Shown piece after piece: positions 53,430 through 63,721 of a DNA stretch of 64,000 nucleotides (position 1 is its first letter; each line of letters opens with the position of its first letter). The notes under the pieces are model-generated. The model ran no database searches. It worked only from the letters and a program-made list of their open reading frames with translations, and had not been told where the DNA came from. The DNA lies in the NCBI GenBank assembly GCA_026122225.1, contig JANEZZ010002244.1:986501-1050500 (forward strand). The letters run 5' to 3'. Source of the stretch: Heloderma charlesbogerti (lineage: Eukaryota > Chordata > Lepidosauria > Squamata > Helodermatidae). Both the position numbers and the translations under genes were made by a program.

Positions 53430-55083
53430 CAGTCAGGGCCAGAAATACTGGAAAAGGATAACTGTTTAGGCAGTTGGCATCTGTACACCACCACATTGAA
53501 ATCGAAAGGAAACACACCCTGATGGGAGCGAAGTCAGGACTTTCAGCTGTAATTCAAGGGGTTTGACAAAAGCAGGGCACTAACCATTCAGGAAGGATAG
53601 CCAGTGGCATACACACACACACCCATCGTTGGTGGCTTATAAGTAATGGAATGAATGGCTGACAAGCAGGTGCATGGCCAGGTGTGGCCTGTTTCCTGGG
53701 TGCCCCATGACCAATCAAGCAGATAAAAGGCCTGGAGGTGGTTCTGAGTGTTACATTTGCATTTCGTGGCTGTTCACTGGAACTCCCAACATGAGGTCCA
53801 AAGAGGTTTCCATGCGAGTGAAGGAGGCCATCATTGGGCTGAGGAAACCAAATAAACCCATCAGAGAGATCCCAAAAACATTGGGAGTGGCCAACACAAC
53901 AGTTTAGAACATCCTGAAAAAGAAGGAATTAACTGGCAAGCTCAGCAACAGCAAAAGGCCTGGGAGACCACGGAAGACAACTAAAGTGAATGACCGCAGA
54001 ATTCTGCTCATGGTGAAGAGGAACCCTTTCACAACATCTAGCCAGGTCAAGAACATTCTTGAGGAGGTAGGCATGTCATTGTCAACATCTACAGTCAAGA
54101 GACAGCTTTATGAATGTAAATACAGAGGCTTCACTACAAGGTGCAAACCACTGGTAACGCTCAAGAACAGACAGGCCAGATTAGCCTTTGCCAGCAAACA
54201 CCTAAAAAAGCCTGCCCAGTTCTGGAATAAGATTCTTTGGATGGATGAAACCAAGATGAACTTGTACCAGAATGATGGGAAGAGAAAAGTATAGAGAAGG
54301 AAAGGAACAGCTCATGATCCAAAGCATACCACATCATCTGTCAAACATGGCGGAGGCAGTGTTATGGCATGGGCATATATAGCTGCCAATGGAACCGGGT
54401 CACTGCAGTTTATTGATGACCTGACTGCTGATAAAAGCAGCAGGATGAATTCTGAAGGGTATAGGGCTATACTTTCTGCTCAGATTCAGCTGAATGCTGC
54501 GAAACCGATAGGATTCCGTTTCATATTGCAGATAAATAATGACCCAAAACATACAGCAAAAGCTACCCAAGAGTTTCTCCAGGCAAAGAAGTGGGATGTT
54601 CTTCAATGGCCAAGTCAGTCACCTGATCTCAACCCAATAGAGCATGCTTCTCACTTACTGAAGACAAGACGGAAGGCAGAAAGACCCACAAACAAGCAGC
54701 AGCTGAAGGCAGCTGCATTAAAGGCCTGGCAAAGCATCTTGAGGGAGGAAACTCAGCATTTGGTCATGTCCATGGGTTCCAGACTTCAGGCAGTCATTGA
54801 CTACAAAGAATTTTCATCCAGGTATTAAAGGTGATCCTTAAGTTTGAAATGATGTTGGTTTGTTCCATTACTTATGAGCCACCAACAATGGGTCTGGGTG
54901 TATGCCACTGGCTGTACTTCCTGGATGGTTAGTGCCCCACTTTTTTCAAACCCCTTGAATTACAGCTGATAGTCCTGACTTCGCTCCCGTCTGGGTGTGT
55001 TTCCTTTCAACTTCAATCTGGTGGTGTACAGAGGCCAACTGCCAAAACAGTTATCCTTGTTCCAATATTTCTGGCCCTGACTG
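53430..55083 (+). mobile_element. Tc1/mariner transposon, nearly complete
   Basis: 1654 bases flanked by TA (53428-53429 and 55084-55085). The terminal inverted repeats are about 210-220 bases long, beginning CAGTCAGGGCCAGAAATA and ending TATTTCTGGCCCTGACTG, with inner matching words such as CCATTACTTATGAGCCACCA near 54868. Long repeats of this kind are typical of the IR/DR group of Tc1-like elements. It encodes one transposase relic. Confidence 0.92.
53791..54828 (+). pseudogene. Tc1-like transposase, two in-frame stops
   Basis: The frame runs 345 codons from ATG to TAA, the usual Tc1 length, with no frameshift. Two TAG codons interrupt it, at 53905-53907 and 54292-54294. The N-terminal third has helix-turn-helix DNA-binding character (IREIPKTLGVANTTV, then an R/K-rich RPGRPRKT linker). 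The DDE triad is visible as WMDETK, NDPKHTA and SPDLNPIEH. The usual Asn-Leu-Trp after that Glu is altered to His-Ala-Ser. The stops would give a protein lacking the catalytic core. Confidence 0.93.
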
Positions 55084-55240
55084 TATATTGGCATTTTTGG
55101 AGTTTGGATCCTGTTCCTTTTGCCTTAGGCCATGCCACCTTTTGGCTTCAGCCACATCTATTGCTGGAATCCCCCCGCCCCCCCTCGACTTCCCCTAAAT
55201 AGAATTTGGCTCTTGGGCTGACTGAGGTTCTGCATCCCTG

Positions 55241-55500
55241 ATAAATAGGGTCGGTTTGCATGATCATGATGTGGTTAACAAGCCACAGTGGCATAATTCC
55301 CCCTCTGCGTGTGCTGGCCAAGTTTCCCTAATTACCGCTGGCACAGCTTGTTGTGTCATCTGTACCTAGGCAGCATGGCTTATTTTGGGGGTGGGCAGGC
55401 GGCTGGCCAGAGACACCAACCCTCAAATAACCTAACAACAGCCCATGGGTTATTTAATCATGCGAACTGGCCCACTGTCTGCTTCTTCTTTGCCTTTGGT
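55241..55500. repeat. Family E-like fragment
   Basis: GTCGGTTTGCATGATCATGA at left and CATGCGAACTGGCCC at right are approximately inverted. The interior has ACCCTCAAATAACC and CCCATGGGTTATT. Confidence 0.45.
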
Positions 55501-55555
55501 TTTCAGATTGCTTGGTCGTGGTCCCTAGTTGCCGGCCAGTGTTTTGCTGTGTTGC

Positions 55556-55735
55556 TATCTTAATTTATCCTCCAAGAAACTCCAAGGCAATTTACAAAAT
55601 CCTCTTCCTCCTTCATTTTACCTTCACAACAACTCTGTGAGGTAGCTTAAGCTGAGAGTTAGTGACTGGCCCAAAGCCACCCAATGAGCTTCATGGCCAA
55701 GTGGGGACTAGAACCTGGAAAAGTAACTCCTAGCT
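55556..55735 (-). mobile_element. MIR-like tRNA-derived SINE, head missing
   Basis: AACAACTCTGTGAGGTAGC, GAGTTAGTGACTGGCCCAAA and TGGGGACTAGAACCTGG are the core and part of the head read backwards. The head is cut before the A box. Confidence 0.72.
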
Positions 55736-55742
55736 TTAACAC

Positions 55743-56253
55743 AGGGGTCCCCAACGTGGCCCCCACAGTGACCTTCCAGGGTGCCCATGAAGCTCTCCAA
55801 TCCCTGCCCCCTTCAAAAAATTATTTTCATATTAAAAAACCTTGAAAAATGTTAGGGTGCCAGGTTCTCCTTCTGTTCTTGAACCTGCTGCTGATCAGCT
55901 GTTCAGCAGGAAGAGAAGGAAAGATTTGCTTTCTGGCCCTGATCAGTTTTCTTCTTCCCACACAGTCCTTCCCCCTTTGCGTTCTCGTTCTCTCTCTCTC
56001 CCCCACTGCCCCACTCCCAGCCTCTAGCTGTGCTATTTCTGTCTCCCCAGTCTTATTCCTCACTCTTTCTTTCCCCTCTAGCCTTGCTTTCTCTCTCCCC
56101 CGCCTTGCTGTTTCTCCCCTTCCTAGCCTCTCACTGTTTCTCTTTACCTTGCTGTTTGCCACACTGTTTCTCCCCTTCCTGGCCTCTCTCTTTCTCTCAC
56201 TATTCCCCCCTTCCAGTCCCTAGCTTTGCTCTTTCTCTCTCCCAGCCCCCCCC

Positions 56254-56289
<36 letters not shown>

Positions 56290-56520
56290 CACTTTCCTGG
56301 GCAGGGGCTCTGATGGCACAGGAGGAGGTAGTTTAGACCCTTCCTTTGCTTGTACTCAGTTTCTTCAGTGAATTACTTGTCTTTTGACAAGCCAGGTCCT
56401 CATGGCTGGTATTATGTAATTTGCCACATCCTCCATGGGAGCCATTTTGTGGTGGTGCCCACAGTAGTTACTCAAATTTCCAAATGTGCCCACAAGTCCA
56501 AAAAGTCCCCCCCCCTCTAA
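55743..56520. mobile_element. Charlie-type hAT-like element with CT and CA runs
   Basis: The left end CAGGGGTCCCCAACGTGGCC is a classic Charlie-type terminus. The right end near 56500 is decayed to a C run, but the words CATTTTGTGGTGGTGCCCAC and CAAATGTGCCCACAAG match the right part of 20594-20913. The middle is a CT-rich tract (55970-56250) and a CA run (56258-56290). Confidence 0.55.
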
Positions 56521-57582
56521 CATGTTAGTTTAGACATGCTCGAGCTAGACCAGGACACATAGAATTTCCCTTTGGTCTTTGAATTAAATACATCCACCAC
56601 TGCCTTATTTTGAAGGTTGTTGTCAATTTCAAAGGCAGTTTCTTCTGTAGCTGCAGGTGGCTGGCTGGGTCCTTCTCTTTGAAAAAGCCTCCTTAGATAA
56701 ACAAAACTAGAGGCATGACTCTTTGGATCCCTACCAATTAAGCAGGGTGTGGGTGGTGGAAATATACACATGTGTTTTTGAACAGTATAAAATGGCAATC
56801 CAAACACAATTACAAATTATACAAGGGAAAAAAACCCATTAGATTTCCACACAGCATCCACATCAGGAAGTTGTATCACTTCCTTATCTTACAGCTGTGG
56901 ACAATTCGTACCCAAGTGTGTTGTAATATGGAGACTATGAGCTCAGCTGACTGATACTTTCAGACTGCAACCTTAGCCCTCCTTGGATGACTCCTAACTC
57001 CACAGGCATAGTTCTACCACTGGCAGTATTCTCATCATTGGTAGGTAGGTTGTTTCAGGATTGGTGTGGTGGCTTTTGATTAACTGGATCCAGATCCCCT
57101 CTGTTTCCTCAAGAGGCCTCCAGACCGCATCCTTTGGCTATGCTGGCTTGCTTGGAGGTGGTATAGTCCCCCCATTGATGCCGAGAGAGAATTCTACAAA
57201 AAGAGAAGGTCTGCCAGGCTGAAAACCACAGTAGAGCATGAGCTGGCTGGCCAGGTTTAGGAAGTGATGCCGGGTCAGTCACTTTGCTCCCCTCCACCCC
57301 AATTAGGTCGCACTGCCCAATATAATTGTGTGCACAAGTAAGACTGTTCCCATGAAAGAAGAATGTAGTTGAAAATAGTGTGTAAAAAATGCTTTCTTTT
57401 CTCTCAGTAAAAACAGAAGTGCTCCTGTTAATTACATGCAGTTCAGAAGCAGGACTGCTCTGGATGTTTTGCATTCCTGTTAGAATAACAGAGCATCTCC
57501 AAGCGGGCTGCCATGTGGAAGAACCCAGTACTATAAAAATGGCAAACAGTAGTTGCAGAAAAGCACTGCTGTCTTTTTAACG
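56521..57582. other. No recognisable feature
   Basis: No gene or repeat was recognised up to the BovB target site. Confidence 0.4.
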
Positions 57583-57602
57583 TTTCAGAAATACTTTGTT
57601 GT

Positions 57603-58580
57603 TCAGTCGTTCAGTCGTGTCCGACTCTTTGTGACCCCATGGACCATAGCACGCCAGGCCTTCCTGTCCTCCACTCTCTCCTGGAGGTTGCTCAGGTTCA
57701 TATTCATTGCATCAGTGATGCTGTTCAGCCATCTCATCCTCTGCCGTCTCCTTCTCCTTTTGCCTTCAATCTTTCCCAGCATCAGGATCTTTTCCAGTGA
57801 CTTTTCTCTTCGCATTAGGTGGCCAAAATATTTGAGCTTCAGCTTCAGTATCTGTCCTTCCAATGAGCAGTCAGGGTTGATTTCCTTTAGGATTTTCTGA
57901 TTTGACCTCCTTGCAGTCCAGGGGACCCGTAAGAGTCTTCTCCAGCACCACAGTTCGAAAGCATCAATTCTTCGGCGCTCAGCTTTCCTTACAGTCCAGC
58001 TCTCACAGCCATACATTACTACTGGGAAAACAATAGCTTTGATTATACGAACGTTTGTCGGCAAGGTGATGTCTATGCTTCTTACTATGCTGTCTAGGTT
58101 TGCCATAGCTTTCCTCCTAAGGAGCAAGCGTCTTTTAATTTCATGGCCTTCTATATGCCAGGAAATGAGGGGGCCAGATGCCATGATCTTAGTTTTTTTA
58201 ATGTTGAGTTTCAAAGCAGCTTTTGCACTCTCCACTTCCACCCTTAACAAGAGACTCTTTAGATCCTCTTTGCTTTCTGCCATTAGGGTGGAATCATCTG
58301 CATACCTGAGGTTGTTGATCATTCTCCCAGCAATCTTAATTCTGACCTGTGATTCATCCAACCCGGCGTTTCTCATGATGTAATCTGCATATAAATTAAA
58401 TAAGCAGGGCGACAATATACAGTTTTGTCGTACTCCTTTCCCAATTTTGAACCAATCGGTTGTTCCATGTCTGATTCTTACTGTTGCTTCTTGACCCTCA
58501 TACAGGTTTCTCAGGAGACAGGTCAGGTGGTCTGGTACTCCCATCTCTTTCAGAATTTGCCACAGTTTGTTGTGATCCAC
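57603..58580 (-). pseudogene. BovB reverse-transcriptase C-terminal half, long open frame
   Basis: A 325-codon uninterrupted frame. It contains MDHNKLWQILKEMG, GTTDWFKIGKGVRQNC, LRYADDSTLMAE (catalytic YADD), the thumb region, then FELWCWRRLLRVPWTARRSN and the end MVHGVTKSRTRLND. The motif usually read as RQGC is RQNC here. A short deletion removes part of the region after SWHIEG. Together with 59461-59787 it would be one protein without the insertion, but the endonuclease domain is absent, so the copy cannot move itself. Confidence 0.9.
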
Positions 58581-58599
58581 ACAATCAAAGGCTTTAGCA

Positions 58600-59459
58600 T
58601 AGGGATGGCAGAAAATTCTGCCATGGATTTCAGTGAGGCCGAATGCACTGGCATTACCCCCCCCCCCCCGAAATCTGTGGTGGAATGGCCTGTCCCCCCT
58701 GCAGATTCCCCCAGGGACGAGGCTTACCTGGGGCGGATGTTCCAGATGGCGGTGGCTCCAGCGGCGGCGGCTGGTCTTTTGACCGGCTGCCGTGGCCGCT
58801 ATTTACATCCTGGTCTTTGCCGTGATAGGCTATGTAAGTCTTTACGTAGCCTACCACGACAAGCCAATGAAAAAACAAAAAACAAAAAACGGCATACACA
58901 AATGGCGGCGGCTATGGCGGCTGCCATTTGCGTTCCTTATTTTTCTCTGTTTTAGTCTACGTAAATATTTACGTAGACTATTACAGAGAAAAAAAAAGGA
59001 GGAACGCAAATAGCGTAGTGGGCGCTATTTGCGTTCCTTTTTTCCCCGCCATTTTGGCCTACATAAATATTTACGTAGACTAAAACGGCGAAAAACAAGG
59101 AACGCATATGGCGCCCATTTGCGTACGCCTTTTTTTTTTTTTTTTGCCCAGCCGTGATAGGCTACGTAATGTGTTACATAGCCTATCACTGCTACCTGGC
59201 TGGATGCAAATGGCGGCCGCTATGGTGGCCGCCATTTGCGTCCGCACCAGCCAGTCCATGGCCGGAAATCCGGCTGCGGATGGCCCTGGCCGGCTGCTCC
59301 ATGGAGCCGCCACGGAGCAGAGCCAGCTGGGCAGGATTCCGGGGGGGAGGACTGGATTGCCTCCCCCCCCTGTCAAGGATTCTGGGGGGAGGGACGGAGT
59401 GCCTCCCCCCCACCATGAACACAATCCGTGAAAAGGTAAGTGACTTTCGTACATCCCTA
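58600..59459 (-). mobile_element. Multi-hairpin hAT-like element, copy 4
   Basis: An 860-base element, minus orientation, with TAGGGATG and CATCCCTA ends, sitting in the BovB between AKAFD codons. Left flank CTTTAGCA is partly repeated at right as CTTAG. Hairpins on the plus strand are T 58820-58860, N 58898-58935, T 58948-58985, N 59001-59036, T 59048-59090, N 59098-59127, T 59153-59190 and N 59203-59243. Outward donor-like motifs AAAGGTAAGT (right end) and CAGGTAAG (left end, reverse strand) are kept. Confidence 0.85.
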
Positions 59460-59460
59460 C

Positions 59461-59787
59461 TTAGTCAGTGAAGCAGAAATAGACGTTTTTCTGGAATTCT
59501 CTTGCTTTCTCCATGATCCAGCGAACGTTGGCGATTTGATCTCTAGTTCCTCTGCCTCTTCGAAACCCAGCTTGTACTTCCGGTAGTTCTCGGTTCACAT
59601 GCTGCTGAAGCCTAGCTTGTAGGATTTTGAGCATCACCTTGCTGGCTTGTGAAATGAGCGCAATTGTGCAGTAGTTTAAACACTCTTTGGCATTGCCCTT
59701 CTTTGGAATTGGAATGTAAACTGACCTTTTCCAGTCTTGTGGCCACTGTTGAGTGTTCCAAATTTGTTGGCATATTGAGTGCAGCAC
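59461..59787 (-). pseudogene. BovB fragment upstream of the nested element
   Basis: A 108-codon open frame with WPQDWKRSVYIPIPKKGN, LNYCTIALISQASKVMLKIL and EVQAGFRRGRGTRDQIANVR, the N-terminal part of the reverse-transcriptase domain. It stops where the multi-hairpin element begins. Confidence 0.9.
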
Positions 59788-59810
59788 TTCAACAGCATTT
59801 CAGAAATACT

Positions 59811-60345
59811 ATAGATGCTTTAATAAGACAGGAACTGCACCCTGATGTAGTGGGACTACAATTGAAACATGCATGTATGGGGAAAAATCCATGACATTTT
59901 ACTGCAAGTGACAGTATTTAACAGAAGTGAGTGGTAACAATATTAAAAGAATAGCAGTGCAAACAGAGCTAACCTAGACAGGTGGATTTTCTATGGAAAT
60001 CTAGGGTTTGAAGCCAAGAGATCAAACTATATGTGTTATTCTAATCGAGTGTTTCTGAACATGCTTAATTTCTGAGTAGTATGTCTCTCTGTGGGTTGTT
60101 TCATGACTCTACAAGGGTCCTTTGTAAGCAAAGTGCTTCCGTGTGGAAGCACTAAGCACTAGGCATTTCATGTGGAATTACCATGCTTTATTCACTCACT
60201 TTTTATGGTATGGAGAGGTATAGTGTTATAATACCATAATGCTGTAATGTTTTTAATAAAAGAATTTAAATAAAAACGTTCTGGTCACAACTAGTAATCA
60301 CATTGATAAAATGGTGTGTGGGGGGGATTAAACATTGGGTTATAT
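59811..60345. other. AT-rich, partly self-complementary
   Basis: TATAGTGTTATAATACCATA near 60218 is approximately inverted at about 60499-60525 (AACACTATAGCATTATGATG), bracketing the palindrome at 60346. It may be an AT-rich miniature element; otherwise nothing is recognised. Confidence 0.4.
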
Positions 60346-60456
60346 CCAATATTAGTCCTACTTAGAGTAGACCCATTAAAATTAATGGGACTTCAGTGAA
60401 GTCCTATTCATTTAATGGGTCTACTTTAAGTAGGACTAACATTGGATACAGCCCAT
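60346..60456. repeat. Palindromic miniature element, family C2
   Basis: TGGGTTATATCCAATATTAG and AGTCCTACTTAGAGTAGACC at left pair with GGTCTACTTTAAGTAGGACT and AACATTGGATACAGCCCA at right, with AATGGGACT and AGTCCTATT at the centre. Confidence 0.8.
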
Positions 60457-60767
60457 TATTTTTAGTATTATAGCACTAGAACATCTTGATCCAAAAAGTA
60501 ACACTATAGCATTATGATGTTATACTTCTGTTATGATTATGCTTTCCTTTCATACATTGCTCGAAAAGCTTATTAGAGCTAATTAAATGAAATGGGGTCA
60601 TAAAGCAGTGCCCACCACAAGGGCTTATAATGAATGTGTGCTGAGCTTCAAATGGCTTCACCCAAAGCAGTGATGTGGCACCCACTGGTGTGGATGGAAC
60701 TTATCAGGATGTACACATAGAGAAAGTACAGTACTCCTGATAGTATGGAAAGTCAGTTGCAATTAAG

Positions 60768-60960
60768 AACATAAGAAGAGCCCTGCTGGATCAGACCAAG
60801 GGTCCATCTAATCCTGCATTCTGTTCACACAGTAGCCAACAAGCTGCCTGTGGAAACCCACAAGTAGAACATGAGTGCAATAGCACCCTCCCTCTCATGT
60901 TCCCCACCAACTGGTATACATAGGCATACTGCCTCTGATAGTGGAGGGAGCATGTAGCCA
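60768..60960 (-). mobile_element. CR1/L3-like LINE 3' end, short
   Basis: AACATAAGAAGAGCCCTGCT, CAGACCAAGGGTCCATCTAA and GCATACTGCCTCTGATAGTG. It shares its 3' boundary with 16881 and 18868. Confidence 0.78.
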
Positions 60961-61169
60961 TTCTACCTGTAGCTTATAACAGAAGAGGAGTGGTTGAGTA
61001 ACATTAGGAGACACACATCTGGGGGCCTCCAGTGCTATCTTCACAAAAGTACGGGTCAGATACAGCACTTCTTTGGTCAGTGACTTAACAGAGCAAACTG
61101 GAAAAATCTGTGTAGTAGAAAAAGTATGGCCGGATTGTAAAATTAATATTTTTACAAATTGTTTTTCAG

Positions 61170-61202
61170 GAACAATTGTATCTGAAACCAAGAAAATGCA
61201 AG
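61170..61202 (+). CDS. Candidate first coding exon of a second scramblase gene (tentative)
   Basis: TTGTTTTTCAG precedes and AAG/GTGAGTT follows, both strong splice consensus. The 33 bases hold an ATG at 61196-61198 followed by CAA G, ending after the first base of a codon. The scramblase exon at 24078 needs exactly that phase. Vertebrate PLSCR genes occur in tandem clusters and a CpG island lies 11 kb upstream, so this may start a downstream paralogue outside the window. Two codons cannot prove homology. Confidence 0.25.
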
Positions 61203-61477
61203 GTGAGTTAAATTATGTTTTATGCATGACAGGTTTTGATCTTGGAATGTGCATTTTCTGCATGAGTCTTCAGTGGAGCTTTGCTTGCATGTATCTCAAT
61301 GCTCCTGCTTTGCTAGTCTGAAATAGGTGGGTGTTAAACTTAAACCTTGCTATAGAAGCAGAAATTGTATAGCATAACAAAACCCTACCTTACATCAACA
61401 TGGATTCTGTTAGTATACAGACTATGTGCTGTGCACTGATTCAGCAGTCAGACCTTTGTGCAATGAGGATAGCACAG

Positions 61478-61685
61478 GGACATAGGAAGTTGCCTTTTAC
61501 TGAATCAGAACATTGGTCCGTCTAGCCTAGTATTGTTAACACTGACAGGCAGCAGCTCTCCAGGGTGTCAGGCAGGATTCTTTCCAGCCCTATCTGGAAA
61601 TGCTGGGGATTAAACCTCAGACCTCCTGCATCCAAAGCATGTGCTCAAACCACTGGACTATAGTCCCTCCCAGCCTGATGGGAAT
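61478..61685 (-). mobile_element. tRNA-Ala-like SINE, full length
   Basis: On the plus strand it reads AGGAAGTTGCCTTTTACTGA, TTGGTCCGTCTAGCCTAGTA and GGGGATTAAACCTCAGACCT (inverse of the B box), and it ends at GGACTATAGTCCCTCCC. Confidence 0.8.
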
Positions 61686-62169
61686 GGACAACCTGGAATG
61701 GGGTGATTTTGGTGCTTGGATTTGCATTTAACCATATCCAATATGGATTTAACCATAGATTTTCAGCCATGCAAACAAATCTATTTATTACAGAAATTTG
61801 TACTCCACCCTTCAGGTGGAGTAAGTTTCCAGGGGCAGTGCCAAGCTGTGTCATTCTGCTAATGCAAATGGTGCTGCACTAGTGGAAACTAGGTTCCAAA
61901 CTATGTGCAAAAGGAGAATCCAACTGAAGTTATGTTTACACAAGTGTGGTTGTAGAACCGTTAGCGTATCGGAAAGATTTGGCGGAGCTCCACTAGTGCT
62001 GTTTGAGCTTGCAGAATGACACCACTGGATACTGCCCCAGGTCAGTTTACCAAAGAAAAGAATTTTAAAAGGAGAAGAAAAACAGTTAAAACATAGAAAC
62101 AAAACTCTAAAATCAGCAAAATTCTAAAAAAAACCCAACACACAACCAAACCCAATGTAAACAGATTAC
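61686..62169. other. No recognisable feature
   Basis: No supported gene or repeat. Confidence 0.4.
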
Positions 62170-62470
62170 ATTACGCAATTAAAATCCCTAAGAGGATAAA
62201 CACATTTTGCTTGGTGCTGAAATGACAGAGTAGATGCCAGAGGAGACTCCCTAGGGAGTACAGTTGGGGTGCCACCACCAAGAAGGCCCTTTCTTTGGTA
62301 GCCACCCACAAGACTTCGAATGGCATGGGCACCTGGAGGAGAACCTCTGAAAATCTGAATGTATGGCAGGCATATGTGGAGACAGGTGGTCCTTCAGGTA
62401 CCATAGTCACAAGCTATGAAAGGCTTTAAAATTTAAAAGACCAGCACTTTTAACTGAATCCACAAACAGA
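62170..62470 (-). mobile_element. L2-like LINE 3' fragment
   Basis: The minus strand contains KERAFLVVAPQLY-like text near 62285, comparable to [12 protein letters not shown] at 29580, and the flank GCTATGAAAGGCTTTAAAAT. It is decayed. Confidence 0.55.
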
Positions 62471-62544
62471 CCAGCACAGCACAGTTGATGAAACACAAGC
62501 GTGAGGTGCTCAAAATGTCCCATTAGCAAAATAGCTACTGAAAG

Positions 62545-62725
62545 GCCATTGCTCAGTCATCAAGCACATGTTTGGCATGAAAAAAGTCCTAGGTTCAATC
62601 CCTGGCATCTCTAGGTAGGTCTTGGAAAGACTCCTTCAGAGATCCACTGCCAGTCAGTGTGGGAGATACTGGCCTAGGTGGACCATTGACCTGACTTGAT
62701 TACAAGCAGCTTTCTATGATTCTAG
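62545..62725 (+). mobile_element. tRNA-Ala-like SINE
   Basis: GGCCATTGCTCAGTCATCAA, TAGGTTCAATCCCTGGCATC (B box), CCACTGCCAGTCAGTGTGGG and CAAGCAGCTTTCTATGATTC. The A box is mutated, so it is inactive. Confidence 0.78.
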
Positions 62726-62771
62726 CAATGGTACTTTGAACTAGCTGCTCTGAACACAAAGGCTGGTGGGC

Positions 62772-63165
62772 ATCCTATGCAGGGCAGGAAAGGAGCATGG
62801 AGGCAATCATTGCCTCTGCACTCCTCTCTCCCTGCATTTTCATTAGACGGGCGATTTTGCCCATCTAGCCAGGGCTCTGCAGAGTGGGAGGAAAGGAGGT
62901 TGGGGTGGCAAGAGGATTTGTAAGCCGGCCAACCCGGTCTCCTCCCCTCCCCACCCACAGAACTAACCCCTTTTCCTCCTCTCTGAGCTCACATCTGTGA
63001 GCTTGTAGAGGCAGCTGGCACAGTTCTCTCCACGCTGGCTGCAAGGGGTGGGGAGCTTGGATGCCTGGGTCCAGGGTCAGTGCACTGTCTCTGACCTCGG
63101 ATCCAGGAATCTGAAAAATCCTATGGCCGCCCAGACGCTGTCTAGGAGACATAGGATTGCCCTCC
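62772..63165. repeat. GCAATCCTA-ended repeat, family G, copy 3
   Basis: The right end CCAGACGCTGTCTAGGAGAC and CATAGGATTGCCCTCC mirrors family G. The left boundary is set by the CATCCTATGCAGGGCAGG word. The GC-rich interior has chance open frames only. Confidence 0.5.
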
Positions 63166-63594
63166 CTGGAAGAATTATTGTACTTCTGCCTGTTGTGACA
63201 TGAAACTGTAAGACTTTCACTATGGAGGCTTTTAAAATTAGCTTTATTCTTATTAGAGACCTCTTGAAGATCACGTCAGCATGTATTGTATAGGCCAGGG
63301 TATCATGTGGATGTTAATCTGTTCTGTGTCAGTCTCATGACATGTAAAATGGCAGATTCTTTGATAAATACAATGGCCTGGTTTGGATATAACACGAAAT
63401 TATAGTTTAGCATTATGTGCACAGACTTGCTTCTCCTGCCCATCTGCTCTTCCAGCATGGTCATAAGCAGATCATATTCACTTTCATGTTCATTTTCAAC
63501 TAACCAGTTTGTTGTCTGGATAAAAGTGGGAACTGTGGTCTTGTTTATAATTCTGTTTATTTAAGAACCTCTAAAAGGACAGTAACAGGACAGT

Positions 63595-63690
63595 AAGACT
63601 GCAACCCTATGCACACTTATCCAGGAGCAAATCCCATTGAACCCCATGGGACTTCCTTCTCAGTAGATATGCATAGGATTGCCCTGTAAA
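63595..63690. repeat. GCAATCCTATG-type palindromic element, complete
   Basis: GACTGCAACCCTATGCACAC at left and GATATGCATAGGATTGCCCT at right; inner arms AGCAAATCCCATTGAACC and CCATGGGACTTCCTTCT. Confidence 0.75.
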
Positions 63691-63721
63691 TGTGGCAAAA
63701 CACATTCTTGTCACTTGCAGC

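Larger units (their letters stand above)
53232..55240. mobile_element. hAT-like miniature element split by a Tc1 transposon
   Basis: The outer ends CAGGGGTGCAGAACCTCAG (53232) and CTGAGGTTCTGCATCCCTG (to 55240) are inverted repeats with one mismatch. Without the Tc1 insert and its duplicated TA the element is about 353 bases. Its ends resemble those of 34814-35139, so the two are probably related. Confidence 0.8.
57596..59797 (-). mobile_element. RTE-BovB LINE, 5' truncated, target duplication intact
   Basis: Direct repeats TTTCAGAAATACT at 57583-57595 and 59798-59810 bound the insertion. The BovB sequence itself is about 1340 bases plus the nested element at 58600-59459. The 3' terminus on the minus strand reads GTCGTTCAGTCGTGTCC in complement, then AACAACAA. 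The truncated 5' end begins within the linker before the reverse transcriptase. It looks younger than the copy at 6873-9902. Confidence 0.95.

Noticed and set aside
53224..55250. 8-base target duplication for the hAT-like element at 53232-55240
   Set aside because: Flanks GGCCATAT and ATAAATAG do not match; the duplication is decayed or absent.
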